Origin: Blasia pusilla
Lineage: Eukaryota; Marchantiophyta; Marchantiopsida; Blasiales
Length of the DNA: 64,000 bases
Assembly: GCA_050084515.1 (NCBI GenBank)
Contig: CM114272.1
Location: forward strand, 60,946,001 to 61,010,000
Direction of reading: 5' to 3'
Shown: piece by piece, positions 34,438 to 46,480 of the stretch
Position numbering within the stretch: position 1 is the first letter of the stretch
Layout of the letters: the number at the start of each line of letters is the position of its first letter
Notes under the pieces: model-generated
Database searches by the model: none
What the model was told of the DNA's origin: nothing
The model's input: the letters and a program-made list of their open reading frames with translations, nothing else
Program-made: the position numbers and the translations under genes

Positions 34438-34902
34438 ATGGCGATGTGCAGTGGAAGGAGGTTTCGGGTGGCCGCGGTGCTATTGCTGCCGGTGATCCTA
34501 GCACCGCTGATCGCCTGCGCCGCGGCGGTGGGCATACCGCATCCGACGATCGAGGTGGACAATAGCCTGGCGAAGGCGGTGGAGGTGAGCTGGTACGCGA
34601 GGAGCAACTCCGGGGAGGCGCTGGGCGAAGACACTGTGCTGGTGGACGCGGGGACGACCAACAGCTGGTCTCCGTTGCTGTTCGTCTTGCCTGCGGAAGT
34701 AGACTACGTTTTCCAGGAGTACCGGAGCTGCGTGGGCTTCTACACGGACAGAGCGTTTGAGAGCTTGTCGTTCAGACTGACTGAGGACGGAATCAGTTTG
34801 AAGAAGGACGGCGAAAACGACTACTCTTCTGTGGCCTCATGTGAGTCGCCTGTGTTCCTCCACATTCGCAACTTTCGCAGGGATTTTGGAGATTGTTCTT
34901 GA
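34438..34902 (+). CDS. Small secreted protein, weakly S1 (self-incompatibility)-like
   Basis: 154 codons from an ATG with A at -3 and G at +4. Residues 1-30 form a clear signal peptide: basic start then a Leu/Val/Ala core (RVAAVLLLPVILAPLIACAA). The mature part of about 124 residues looks like a beta-rich domain with few cysteines (SCVGFY; ASCES). IEVDNSLAKAV near the start and the FRLTEDGISL segment weakly resemble the plant S1/SPH family of short secreted proteins, but the typical Cys pattern is not clear. GC content and CpG density are far above the surroundings, which suggests a live host gene. A possible splice donor GTGAGT near 34841 could redirect the C-terminus. An alternative is an unrelated secreted protein. 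Confidence 0.5.
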   Translation: MAMCSGRRFRVAAVLLLPVILAPLIACAAAVGIPHPTIEVDNSLAKAVEVSWYARSNSGEALGEDTVLVDAGTTNSWSPLLFVLPAEVDYVFQEYRSCVGFYTDRAFESLSFRLTEDGISLKKDGENDYSSVASCESPVFLHIRNFRRDFGDCS

Positions 34903-36910
34903 ATTTTATTAAGATTACGTCTACCTGCTTGCTTGATGTGTTGTTCATTGATCAACGTCGGCGCTCTAGCACCCAATGCCCAGCTCATGAGCATTGGCTG
35001 CTATCGCGGACATGCTTATGAGCCTGGCAATGGATGAAAAGCCCTGACGACGCGTGTGGTGTGCGTTCTGAGTTGAAACTCGTACTGAGAGTGCGGGATT
35101 CCTCCGCTGCTGGTTCGTGAAAGGTGATAGATTTGGAGTGCTAGAATGTATCACTCTTCAGCTTCCTATGAACGACTCGTCTGCTGCGGTCGGCCACAGA
35201 CACCTGAAACTTCCTGCGTGCGCCTAGTTCTTTTCTTCTCTACTTCCCAGTCTCACGACCTGATTCCCTACCAGTTTTTTCTAATTTTAAGAAAGAGAAG
35301 GCGTTTTGGTTTCTGTAAACTGTGCCTAGTGTTCCATATCTGTTGAAGAAATTTTTGGGTGGGTTTAATAAAGAATGCTGGGATTAGCGGAGCACCCGAT
35401 GGAGTTTGAGAGCCACCGCCTTTTAATTTTCGATGCTCCATTGCTCCCTGACATCCAAATCACTCTAACGTGCTATCACTCCAAAGACGTCCAGCTCCAT
35501 GGACATCTTTGGGCGACGATTAAGCCACTCTGGCTGCTGAATCTCAGTGAGTCAACGAGACTTTTCCCTGATTGCGAACGAAGTAATCCGGAGAACAAAA
35601 CCTTCTTCCGGTGGCCTCTGAACTCCGTTTCCAAAATCACCCTGTACCATCTAGTGAAATTATCCCTTCTATCGTCTCTGGACCCCTTTCTTTAGCCCGT
35701 TAATTCTTGTAATTTGTGACAACAAGATTTGACTTGTGAGGGAAGGAACTACTCCATTCGATCAATTTTTTAATTGGTTTTTTTTTGGGATGTGGTCCAT
35801 TCCATTGTAGTGTACCGGAACCCATGGGTCTCTTTAAGTCTGTTGGGATGTTACTATGAGAGGTTCCCATCCACGATTCACATCGCCATAGTTCAGGTTC
35901 ATTTTGTTGTGGGGGAAGTGATTTTCTCAGAGTTTTCGGTCTCGTGATTTCCCTTCGGCTGCATCTGAAACTCGAAGTTTGTTCCTGGTGGAGTTTTGCT
36001 GGACTCGCGTTTACTCAACGGTTTGTGGTTTATGCACTAAATGGATTTGTTAAACTCCTCACGGTTTCCACAATCTCAATTTCTGGACGAGGGAAAGAAG
36101 GTCGGCAAAGAATCCACTGAACTCTAGAAACTAGCTCATACGACCGCGTCAGGAAATCAGTAAATTCACCCAATGAATTGGACATATCTGTGACGTAGTG
36201 GGTGATCCTGTAGTAATGGGTGAAGGTTTTCATCGTCGAGCAACGCACTCGCTTCATCACGAACGTGAGACGTCTTTAACTCGGAGGAGGGCGGGTCACC
36301 CCTGTCCGTCCCTACCAGTGAGTGGTCGTCACGAACAAGTTCGTAAAGATCGGAAGGAAAAGTCCATGAGGTTAGTGCGATGTCCTGTTCACGTTCCAAC
36401 TCACACGAACTTCTCCTCGTTCTGTGTGCAGGGGCGCAATGCGCGGATGGCGCAGCCGTGGAGAGTCAGAGGGAGGCGATCAAGATGGTGCTGGTAGATT
36501 GAGCTGTGCGCTCGCTCTCTCGCTCGAAAGCTGAAAGCTGAGTTCGACTACGGTCCAAAGCTCTCCGTCTTGCACCATTCCCAGGAATAGAGAAATCGCG
36601 AACAGTCTCACCGCCTTTGCACGACTGCCAGGATTCGTGGATTCTACTCGTGCGCCTTTGGATGATGTCCAGTTTTGGCTACTGCCGCATGGTAGACCGT
36701 AGACTACAGTAGACCGACTAGAAGCACTGATCCAATAAAAAAGTTGAATATCATCAGCCACGTCACTTTTGCGATTTCTGAACCCTCTGCTTTCCTTTTC
36801 GGATGTGGTCACTCTCGCTGCTCCGTTTCCGTACGGCTTATGGATGGGAAGCACTGTACGCCGAAACTGCGGACGGAATCTGACGGATCAGAAACTATGA
36901 ACGTCTGTCC
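34903..36910. other. Low-repeat region downstream of secreted-protein ORF
   Basis: Mixed-composition sequence without recognisable transposon. It holds the weak ORF at 35375-35695 (listed separately) and a more GC-rich part at 36240-36480. It could contain 3' UTR or further exons, but I cannot define any. Confidence 0.4.
35375..35695 (+). CDS. Hypothetical ORF, possible S1-like relic
   Basis: ATG-led frame of 106 codons with no signal peptide. The segment ITLTCYHSKDVQLHGHLW recalls the strand-plus-Cys region of the S1 family (the Cys-x-Ser-Lys-Asp part). If real, it would be a truncated relative next to the ORF at 34438. Similarity is weak, the upstream in-frame part is lost and the ORF may be chance. 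Confidence 0.25.
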   Translation: MLGLAEHPMEFESHRLLIFDAPLLPDIQITLTCYHSKDVQLHGHLWATIKPLWLLNLSESTRLFPDCERSNPENKTFFRWPLNSVSKITLYHLVKLSLLSSLDPFL

Positions 36911-36935
36911 CTACGATTCTTGTCAAGAATCGTAG
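36911..36935. repeat. Perfect 12-bp inverted repeat
   Basis: CTACGATTCTTG and CAAGAATCGTAG flank a single central base, making a 25-base palindrome. It is the first of three inverted repeats within about 120 bases. Confidence 0.85.
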
Positions 36936-36952
36936 CATTACTGTGTCTGATC

Positions 36953-36967
36953 ATTGATTGAATCAAT
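36953..36967. repeat. Short inverted repeat ATTGATT-G-AATCAAT
   Basis: Perfect 7-bp arms around one base. It lies between the two larger hairpins of the cluster. Confidence 0.7.
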
Positions 36968-36975
36968 CGCTGCCT

Positions 36976-37028
36976 CTAATTTTTCTCAGTCACACTGTTC
37001 CGTCCGTAGTGTAACTGAGAAAAATTAG
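36976..37028. repeat. 21-bp inverted repeat with 11-base loop
   Basis: The left arm begins CTAATTTTTCTCAGT and the right arm ends ACTGAGAAAAATTAG; the 21-bp arms differ at one position and enclose GTTCCGTCCGT. This would fold into a stable hairpin in RNA or single-stranded DNA. It could be the end of a foldback element or MITE, or a small-RNA precursor. Confidence 0.85.
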
Positions 37029-37029
37029 T

Positions 37030-37790
37030 AACTGGCGAGGTTTGCGGAAAAGGTTTAAAGCTGACATCCTCTGCCGTTGATCGTTTGCATCATGCATGTC
37101 GGAAACTCTGTTAAATTTGGTAACGTTCTTCTACCGTGTTAGGCCGAGCGCATAGTAACGTCAGCTTATGTTAATTACATATATTGAAAACTGAGAGGGA
37201 GTTTGAATATACAAGCCACGAATAAAACCAGTATATTGTCCGAGTTTAAAAGATGAATATGAACAATCATAACACCAGCGAAGAAATTTGAAAAATTAAT
37301 GTAGAACCATGATAGATAATACATGAGTATGTCAAATTGCCATTGTAAGACATTTTATTATTATCCAATTATCATATGTCAAACATAGAGATGTTTGCAA
37401 ATAAAGTACAACGCATACTTGATTTTTAAATAAGGTGGGAAGAAATCCAATTTCCAAGGAGAAAAAATAATTTGAAAGGAAGAGTAGTCAAATACAGTGG
37501 GTAGAACAATAATATTAGTGCGGGAATATTCACCCAACAGTCCAGAAATTCAAATCGTAAGCACAAGAAAAAATAAGCTTGCGGAAGATGTGGAGAAGAG
37601 AGTGGATAGTATTACTATCAAGTCTGAAAGTTGAAAATACTGCATAATACAAACTTGGAGCCTCTCCACTCAAGGCTCTCATCATGTAGTAGGGGTTGTA
37701 ACTAACGCGAGGGACATATATCAACAACAGTACAACTAGCACTAGCTAGAGAAATATGAGCATTACTAAAAAGTAACTTCTAACATTGGA
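37030..37790. other. AT-rich spacer
   Basis: No recognisable gene or repeat unit is visible beyond A/T runs. Confidence 0.5.
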
Positions 37791-37794
37791 GTCT

Positions 37795-38130
37795 TCCACA
37801 TCTCGTAGAAGATATTATTGTAGGAGTCCATTTGGTTGTACACATTGTAGTGAGATGGAGATCCTATATCTACAATATAAGATCATAACTACTAAGGAAA
37901 TTTCATTTCTAAGTGGAAAAGTTGGCGATAGAGGAAAACGCCAAACGTCTTTCCTAAAGTATTGGTTATGGCTGGAGGGATATTCTTGGTGCAAATGATT
38001 GTAAACTTGAGTCTTCTTCCTTGTCGACATCGTTGTAGCTACTTGTAGCAATCTTCCAATGTGCAACCATATGTGCTTAAATTGACTCTTGTGTAGGATC
38101 TATAACTATTATTTGCCTAACACCATGTTA
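37795..38130 (-). pseudogene. Relic of retroelement C-terminal domain (related to 60911-61393)
   Basis: Minus-strand segments in shifting frames match the ORF at 60911-61393: DPTQES near 38100, KTQVYNHLHQ near 38005, and MILYCRYRISISLQ near 37880 against TILYCRQRVSIALQ. Stops are frequent. It is an old copy of the same mobile sequence. Confidence 0.6.
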
Positions 38131-38880
38131 GCCTAGCGAGTCACATATAAATATGCACGAATAAGGGAATCATGCATTGAAGAGTGTCTGCCTCTAAATC
38201 TACATATAGAAACCATTCTCGCTAGCAATACAAAACATGATATCTTGGACAATATTATGAGTGGCTATCCTCCCATCCCCAACTAGACAACATGCAAGAT
38301 GCACACCAAGAGAATGCGTGCTCGGGAAACACTCATGGTATATCAAGCCAATCATAAAATATGGGGGAGGCCCAAACGAAACCCCATAAAGGTAAAGGTA
38401 AAGGTAGTTTGTGCCATATTGAATTTGAAAACGACAGAGCAAACACCCATCCACGCACAGTACCCGCACGTACATGATGCATGTTTGAACTCGCAGAAAA
38501 TTCATAATGGGCTTGCAAAGCCATGGAAATATTGGAAATTTTCCGCATTACCCCGTCCCCCATAAAACAATTACTTCTCTTTTTCCACCTTTCATCAAGC
38601 CTTTGATAGGCTCTAACCGCTCTTTGTGGTTTATTTCCAAACCCGAGAGTGTAGCAATGCTCTCAAAGGTTTTATTCTCTCCAAGCCATTTTCTTAATCA
38701 ACGTTGTTCGCAACATAAAGAAGACACTCAAGTAGGTATTTGCAGATTTGGCCATACTCTTGACCTTGATTTGTTAGCGAATCACTTTCACAATCCTTTA
38801 TGATTACAATTCCAAGTTATTATATTTTGTGAACTAACATTGACTCATATGTATGTGGCAACATCACATGCCACATTCAC
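38131..38880. other. Spacer without recognised content
   Basis: Short open frames on both strands (38200-38565) show no domain. A direct GGTAAA-type triplet repeat (AAGGTAAAGGTAAAGGTAG) sits near 38390. Confidence 0.4.
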
Positions 38881-38889
38881 AAGAGAAGG

Positions 38890-39400
38890 GAGAAGTTGGG
38901 TAGCACACCTCTCTCCTCACACACACGATCCCATGCTAACTCATGGCATCCAAAAATTGAGACGATAAGTACCAAAATATCTCCAATAAATCAAGTAACA
39001 CTCTCACAACAACGTCTCTCCATAGTGCATACTCTCTCTCTCTCTCTCTCACATGTCAAACCAAAACACTCTCCAAATGAGAGGCTAAGGTTATACACAC
39101 GAAGGCAAGGAGAACCATAGCTTCGTCGCCTCATGAGCTCCCAAGCTCTCTCTCTTTGGGTATACCCGCTTCCCTCTCCCGAGCTCTCTCCACGGTAACT
39201 TATGCTTGTAGGTCACCTCCTTGGTTCTTGACTTGTTGTAGGAGGTCAAGGATCATTCCCTAAAGTAGAAAGTCACCTATACTAAAAACAAAAATTTATA
39301 TGAAATAGTAAGTTTCTCTATATGACTCCAAATAAGCCGAAACAAAGGAAAATCTTCTCTTCCAAATTACTTTGGGAGTTGATATTATTTAACTACCATC
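38890..39400 (-). repeat. Dispersed repeat family R, copy 2 (inverted relative to copy 3)
   Basis: The reverse complement aligns along its length with 48400-48860: CGGCTTATTTGG, AACTTACTATT, CCTTGACCTCCTACA, AACCAAGGAGGTGAC, GGAGAGAGCTCGGGAGAGG, GAGAGAGAGCTTGGGAGCTCA, ATGAGGCG, AGCCTCTCAT and GATGCCATGAGTTAGCATGG. No coding content. Its ends are not yet defined. Confidence 0.8.
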
Positions 39401-39409
39401 TAACATGAT

Positions 39410-39990
39410 CATTAAGATTAAGAATTTATGTGATCTTATTGATACCATTTGTGGGATATATTCTCAAATTATTCTCAAAGGTTTTGCGACATTTGCTTTC
39501 TGAGAGATATGAATCATATAATTATCGTGACACCAAGAAATCGTATATTAATTATGATATAAATATGGAAGTCATATCTTGGTTTTATAAAGAGGTAACC
39601 TTTATTATATTCAAGAATGTCTTTGGAGAGGTATCATTTTCGGATTCATAAAGCATATTATAGATACGAAACTTTTTACCAAGAAGAATGTTGGAGATTG
39701 AATTTTCATGCCATCTATCCCATTCATTGTTTAACTCAAGTATACTTTTTGGTTTGTGTTGATTTCAATTCCCTATCCATCCGACTTTTTCCATGATTAG
39801 TACTAATTCGCAACAAATGTAATGAAAGGTTGGAATTCATTTGGCTTCACATGTATTTTGCATGGTCAATTGTCTATAGCATTGTGTGAAGTCAGACAAA
39901 AGACTTCAATTCATATTATAAATGGAAGTGATACATATTCAAATGAAGAAGGTGATAACACACCAACTGTTGTACATACTTTTTTTATTT
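39410..39990 (+). pseudogene. Helitron helicase relic (third copy)
   Basis: Heavily decayed plus-strand sequence matching the end of the Helitron helicase: IKNLCDLIDTICG corresponds to SNKICDLIDMIYG, KNVGD and MPSIPFI to the GDRVFIPHIPLI region, and HGQLSIALCEVRQKTSIHII to HGQLYIALSRIGKRSS. Multiple stops and frame changes. It is clearly older than the other two copies. Confidence 0.7.
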
Positions 39991-42900
39991 GAGACAAAAG
40001 AAATTTAAATTATTCTCTATGGAAAATCTTAAAATTTTCACTTACTATACCATGCATCACAACTATCTTATACCAACAAAAACTTGTGAAAGAGTTGATC
40101 TTGTTATGTCTTGAGGTAGCTTTCGTCTTTTGGATGATATGATGGTTATCAATCTAATACGTTCTAACTTGGTTCGTTGGCCTGCACATACTAAAGGTTA
40201 TACGACCAATACAACAACAAGAATCAATGTGTTAAGTTTGCAATAAGCCATACGATCGATGGATTTAATCCTTTTGTAGTGGAAGTTTTTGGGAACTTAT
40301 GTGTGTCTTTTGATACTTTCTTGAGAACATATTTCTACCATTCCCTTGAGAGTCATCAAATTCACCCCTTCTCATAGTCTTTCTCTATGCATTTTCACTA
40401 CTTATTTTCATCAATGCATCTTGATGGCATTACAATGTGCTCAAGCATTGGCCTTGATATGTCAAGCTCAAATGATTGGTGGTCATTTACCTTACCATCC
40501 ATTCACGTATGACCAACTAATAGTGTCCATGTAAAATTTTTTTCAAGCTATTAATTGCATAACTGGTCGAGTTGGATTTTTTGTTAGCTTATTATCAAAT
40601 TTTTTTATATTCATTTTTTGTGTCTTTTTTTCCTCTTCATGTCGTTGCATTTTTAATCCTCTTTTGAATTTTTTCAACAATAAAATATATTTTACTTAAT
40701 TTATATAAAATAATAATATAAGTTCATTGAAAAAATTGTACACTTATCGCGGATCAATTAATTATTGAAAAATAGTGGATATCGAATTGAACAATAATCA
40801 AAACGATTAAAACTAAACCACTTGAAACCGAAAGTCTTATGAGCTCGATAGCAGACTCTTATAGCACCTCTTGGGTAGGTTGAAGCATGTGCTACTAATG
40901 CATCGCACGCAAGGAGTTTGGAGCCCCACAAAGCTTTGTCTTGACGCAGGGAGCTTGGGTCCCTTATGGAGCATGTCTTCACAAAATGTTGGGGGATGAA
41001 GGAAATCCGAGACGGCGTGTGTCTAAAACATCATCGGGTCCTAAATCTATCAAGTCTGAACGAGGCCTCGTGCCTATTCATTTTTGGGTTAGATCATGGA
41101 GGATAAGAGTCAAATTAAGTGGGGAGGGACACTTGAGCAAAATTGAACACCCAAGCCAAATCCGAACAGACGACCTATTATTTAGCATTATGGAGTACTT
41201 ATCCATTATGGTACAATGTCCTGCACACTAGCAATGAGAACATAACAATTTTATTATGGCCCCTACAATAGTCAACTATGAGTGCAAAAAATTGCAGAAT
41301 GCAAGTTATCAAAGGGAGTGTTGCGGAATGGTGAAATGGATTAGGGACGGAAATGGCTAAGCGAAGAAAACACAGTTGAATAAGGTTTCTCTGGAACGCC
41401 TTTTCGCGTGGCCTGAACGGGGTCAACGAACGATTGCAGATAGCGTTAATGCAAGAACTTGGTTAGCATTCATCAAAGCAGAGCGTGAAGTAGACTGAAG
41501 GGTGGGAGAGTTGAACTTGTATTTTTTGAGTATGTTGAGGGAGAAAGCACTTTTGTTGATAGTGAGCGGGTGGCTAGTGGATCACGCTCCTTTTGTTACA
41601 CATATGATTTTTTAGTGTGACAAGTGTTCAGATGGAGAGCTGAGAGGGAGCGATGAAGCTAAAATTGAGTGGGTGGCAGATCGTGTTTGATATTTGAATT
41701 CAAGATTTTAGAGTGTATGTAGGGATTTGTTACATTTTAGCTGACAATTATTGGATGGTTGAAATCCGGTTCTTCAAAGGTGCGAAAGGTTTGCATTTTT
41801 GTTTGGATGGATATGGAGCTGATAGAGAGCGGATAGTTCAGAGTGAGTGGGAGTGGGAGCAAGTGAATCTTTTTTTTGATCTAGGATTCTCGTATTTGAT
41901 CAAAACCCTTAGCATAATCACAAGAAGAGGGAGCAAAATCATGACACTCAAATATCCCCTATAATGTTGCATGATGGCTATGTGGATTAAAAAATTCTAG
42001 GGTTTTCCACAAAGAAATTAAAGAGGCATATACGAGGGCTCCAAGTAAGGGAGTTTAGGAAAGTGCAGAAAATTGACCGTTGTCGTATCGAGAGTCTTTC
42101 TTCGAGTAAGGGGGGATCTTCTAGCTGTAGCAGATGTGGTTGATGCAAGTGGAACTTTATAAGAAGTTCTCTTTTTTCAATATAAAATTATTATGTAAAC
42201 TCTCAATTCCCTCACGATAGGAATCACGAATGGTAGTGTCGAGGCGATCACTTCTTCATAACTTGGAATCTCAAAATTCCTAATTATGAAGTCCGTGTAA
42301 ACTATTTTACGTTTGTATACAAGGAAAATAACACAACTAGTGTTAAACCCTCCTCGAGCAGGCCTATTGATGTCCATGGATTGCTATATAAGGACATATA
42401 AAGTACAATCCCATGTTCTTCCGTACGTAACTGTAGGAAGAATCACCTGAGTTGGAGATGACATGACTTGGTTTATGAACGCCTCCCCAAAGTGATAAAC
42501 TTGATAGCGAGTGAACCAGTGCCTATCTATGAAGAGAATCTTGACGTGGTACGGGTTAAGGAAAGGAAAATCAGGCATAAGTCGTGCTCCACCCCTATCC
42601 ATACTTGACAAACATCTTCTACTCTCCTCTAGAATGGGGTTTGGCGGAGTTGCTCTCCCAAGAGGTGTAATCCACTCTCATTGGGAAAATAATAAGCCAA
42701 ACCATCCACTATTTCTAGTATGACTAAACTCTCTTAAGTTGAAAAGTCTCTCATCTCCATACATGCCACACACTAGAATCGTCTCGAAGATTAGACTATG
42801 GTCAAGTTACTCTCCCAAGAAAGATAATCCATTCTAATCAGAAGAGCAAGCAATCCCAAAGCCATCCACTCCAGAAAGACACGAGAAACTCAAGATGTGC

Positions 42901-45570
42901 AGTAGAAGGTGATGAACCCTTGAAGGTCCCTCCTCTTTATATACTCACAAGGGATCTACAAGAGTAAGAAATAGGGCTAATCCTATGTTGTGCCACATGG
43001 CTTCCTCTCAAGGCTTAGCCTATCATATTTTTGACATATAGATTATCTCTTATCTCTTCCAAAATATCCTTCTTTATTCACTTCATATGTTCCAATCTAC
43101 CCCAACTATCCTAGCCACCAACCAAGACTACTTTTTCTTTTCTTTCATTAAAACACCAACCCCACTACTTTACTTTTATAATCCCATCTTTGATTTATGA
43201 CGGCTTTTCCTAAAGTTGGGCCCGCACAAATGAGCCACTCTAAAGAGGTTTAAACATGGGAATTTCATTTTCCTAATCTAATTTACTTAATACTAATAAA
43301 ACTCTCTCTAACTCTTAATCAGAGAGGATTTTACACATTGAGTGATTTTACTATACGACACCGCGAAGGGGAGCAAGCTCACAAAGAACTCAATTCCTGA
43401 GATAGAGTAGACTGTGAGAGCTCATAGGAGATAGATAATTTCCATTTGAGCAATTTTATTCTTAATTGAGAGCTTGGATATGGCGTTATTTTTGGAGGTT
43501 TTGATTTTGAGATCAAAGATTGTTAATTCGATCCCAATGTCCAAGCTTAGAGCTTTCATCAAATGGAAACTTTACTCTCTTGTGGTGCTTGAGTCAATTT
43601 GGTTCAGCACGGAGTTGAGTGGAGCAGAGGATTATTCATTCAATTCATCTATTTCGGACAATGACAAGGATCCCAAGCTGCCGAGCACAATGGGGTTGCA
43701 CGTTGGTACGTAAAAATGAAGGTGGGGAGAAATATCGGGCTTAGTGTTTGTTTAGTGTGTTTGGTTGAGGCTCTGCAAGTGTTCATGTTGAGAACTTGCA
43801 TCGGAACGACTTCCCCATCTTGTACCCCAATCTACACTCATTTGTGTTCATGTCCAGATATTGCACACGAGCGACTTCCCCATCCTCTACCGCAATCTAC
43901 ACTCATTTGTGAGTAACTTTAGTTGCAACTTGTAATTTTGTAGACTAACAAGTTCTTAGTTTTGTCTTGCGCCTTTTTTTTAGAAAGTTTGGCTATAATG
44001 CAAATTTCCAAGCTTATCTTTAGGGTCTCGAATTTGAACATAAGTTCAAAAAATGCCGAGATACTTTCAAGACGGACATGAATAATCTTTCCAATTAAAC
44101 TCCCTTATTGAGATGTTTTCAATAATTTGTATGTATCATGGATATGAACTCACCCGGATGTCAATCGAACCATCTCGTCCTATGCTATTCAATCATCCTA
44201 GGAACAACTTGCAATACCCATCCTCTTGAGTTTTTGAAGTATACTTACAATGAAGGAAGAATAGCAATAATTGCGTAAGTGGGCCCCTGGCTTGCTTTCC
44301 TTGCCTCAAAAACTCTCTCCCCAAATTTATTCCTTGAGTGGCCCCCTCAAAGTGGAGTGACATATCGGATTGCTTATGGGTTGTTTCTAATGTTCTTTTA
44401 TATTGTTTGGAGAGCAATTGTAGGATATATGAGCAAGCCATAGTTAGGATTAGTATGACTTGGTGGCATGTTGGCTTGATGCTTTGCAAGTCATCTTGAA
44501 CAGTGATGCTTACTTAAGCATAATACTATTTGACACATGTTGATTGTTTACCATTTAGTAAAAAGATTACACATATAGAATGGATGGTACTGAGCTACCC
44601 AAAGATCCTTTGCTATCATCTATGGTTGAAAATTGTCTATATCTGAGTAGACATCATTTTCCAGCAGATGAGAAGGGATTTCTTGGTAGTAATCGTCTAG
44701 AGAAGAAGTGCGGAGTCTTATAAACAAACCCATTATTAAGTTGTGGAAAGCATCCACATCCAAGAATGATCCCCATGTAGAAGGCTCCAATTTGGAAGAA
44801 GGTAAACGCTTTTCTAGACTTATGTTTGTAGGTAGAAATCTTCCAAAGCATGGTGCACAAATAGCTGTTGAAGTAGTTTCCAAGGTAGATGTTTAATTGA
44901 GAAAAGTTGAGCATAGTCGGAATAGCCGCTATAATAGTTGTACGGTCAATGGAATGTAAGATTGCATTTACAGGGTGTATTTTTGTAGCGTCCTCATTAG
45001 CCATTAAAAATGTTTGATCAATTAACAACTTTGGGGTCATCATGTGCACTTAGGAGGCATGCAAAGCAGATACAATTGAAGCAAGTATTTCAAAACTTCG
45101 ATGAATTTGAATTTCCATTTGATTGTTGATGCTCGTTGAATTATAGGATGAAGCGTTGGGCACAAAGCATGTGCAAGAAATGGTATAGATTTTGGACATA
45201 CAGATTTGGCGTGAAGATCAGGGGGAAAGGTCTTCCAAAACTACATGAGGAGAAGCCCAATAGCGGTTTGAAGATTGCAACAAATGGAGAGTTTCCTGAG
45301 AAACCTCTGGGAAAGAAATCTGGTTTCGTATGTCCCTCACGTTTTCTTGACAAGAACAGTAGCCTAGATGGTATTTCCAACATATTTTCCAACGGAGGAA
45401 TGGCGAATAACGTCCAGAAATCCGCAATGACATGGAAGTTTTCTTGTTTCTTCGGGGCTTCCTCACTTCATTTATGTGTGAGAGGCTCATTTTGTAATGT
45501 CATTTGAGTGTGTGACATGGTATGACTGTGAATACATATGTATATCCCAAAAAAAACCTTCCAGCATTAC
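39991..45570. other. Long stretch of old AT-rich sequence without recognised genes
   Basis: About 5.6 kb in which no open frame shows a domain I recognise. ORFs of 60-130 codons at 41713, 43474, 44193, 44620-45049 and 45136-45507 were read and gave nothing secure. A TATA-like CTTTATATACTCAC lies near 42941, and a run of 'ACTTCCCCATC' type direct repeats occurs near 43805-43905 (two copies about 65 bases apart). This is probably decayed transposon sequence. Confidence 0.5.
43800..43915. repeat. Short direct duplication
   Basis: The block CGACTTCCCCATC followed by TACC and CAATCTACACTCATTTGTG occurs twice, near 43807-43850 and 43872-43913, with few differences. It is a local tandem duplication of about 64 bases. 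Confidence 0.7.
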
Positions 45571-45599
45571 AGGAAAATCACATAACTCTGGAAGGAAAA

Positions 45600-46480
45600 A
45601 CACAAAAAAAGATCTCTGAAAATTTTCAGCAATCTCCATTGCTATACTAACATATAACTACCAAGTAAACCACCTGAAAGAAACACAACAAAACAACTCT
45701 CATACCGGATCCACATGCAAGTGTTAGTTCTTTCTATCTCATTCATAACATTATAACTCAAAATTGAGAAGCTAGAAATGAGTGGATACAATAGAAAATA
45801 CACCACAAGAATTGGCCAAAAAGCATGAATACGCTACCACCATGGATCCCTGAAAACTAACAGCAATTTTCATTGCCTATTCACATATAACTACCAAGTG
45901 AATGACCTGAAAGAAACACATGAAAAAAACTCTCATACTATCTCCACATGCATGTTTTCATTCATTCCATATCACTCATAGTACTATAACTCAATATTGA
46001 GAAATTGGAAATGAGTGGATACCAACCAAATACACCATTAAATTTTGACAAAAAAGTATAGTAGGCTACCACCATGGATCCTTGAAAATTAACACCAACT
46101 TGCATTGCCTATTCTCTCGTACAACTACCAAGTAACAATCTGAAAGAAACACATGAAAAGAACCCTCATGCTATCTCCACATGCATGTTTTAATTCATTC
46201 CATCTCACTCATAGTACTATAACTCAAAATAGCCAACTTGGAATGAGTGGATACCAACCAAATACACCACAAAAAATTGACAAAAAATTCCAGTAGGCTC
46301 CCACCATGGATCCCTGAAAATTAACATTAACTTGCATTGTCTATTCTCTCATACAACTACCAAGTGAACCACCTGAAAGAAACACAACAACTTGGAAGGA
46401 GTAGATACCAACCAAATACACCATAATAGATCCTTGAAAATTTTCAAGAATCTGTTCTCTCATACAACCATTGAGCCAAG
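45600..46480. repeat. 232-bp tandem repeat, about 3.7 copies
   Basis: The landmark ACCACCATGGATCCCTGAAA occurs near 45836, 46068 and 46300, i.e. exactly 232 apart, with an earlier unit from about 45604 and a shortened last unit ending near 46480. Shared blocks include ACAACTACCAAGTGAACCACCTGAAAG, ATCTCCACATGCATGTTTT (in part) and GAGTGGATACCAACCAAATAC. Divergence is modest and there is no coding potential. Confidence 0.88.

Noticed and set aside
44193-45507. Cluster of 60-130 codon ORFs on both strands
   Set aside because: No domain, no consistent frame and no composition change could be seen, so no gene is claimed.
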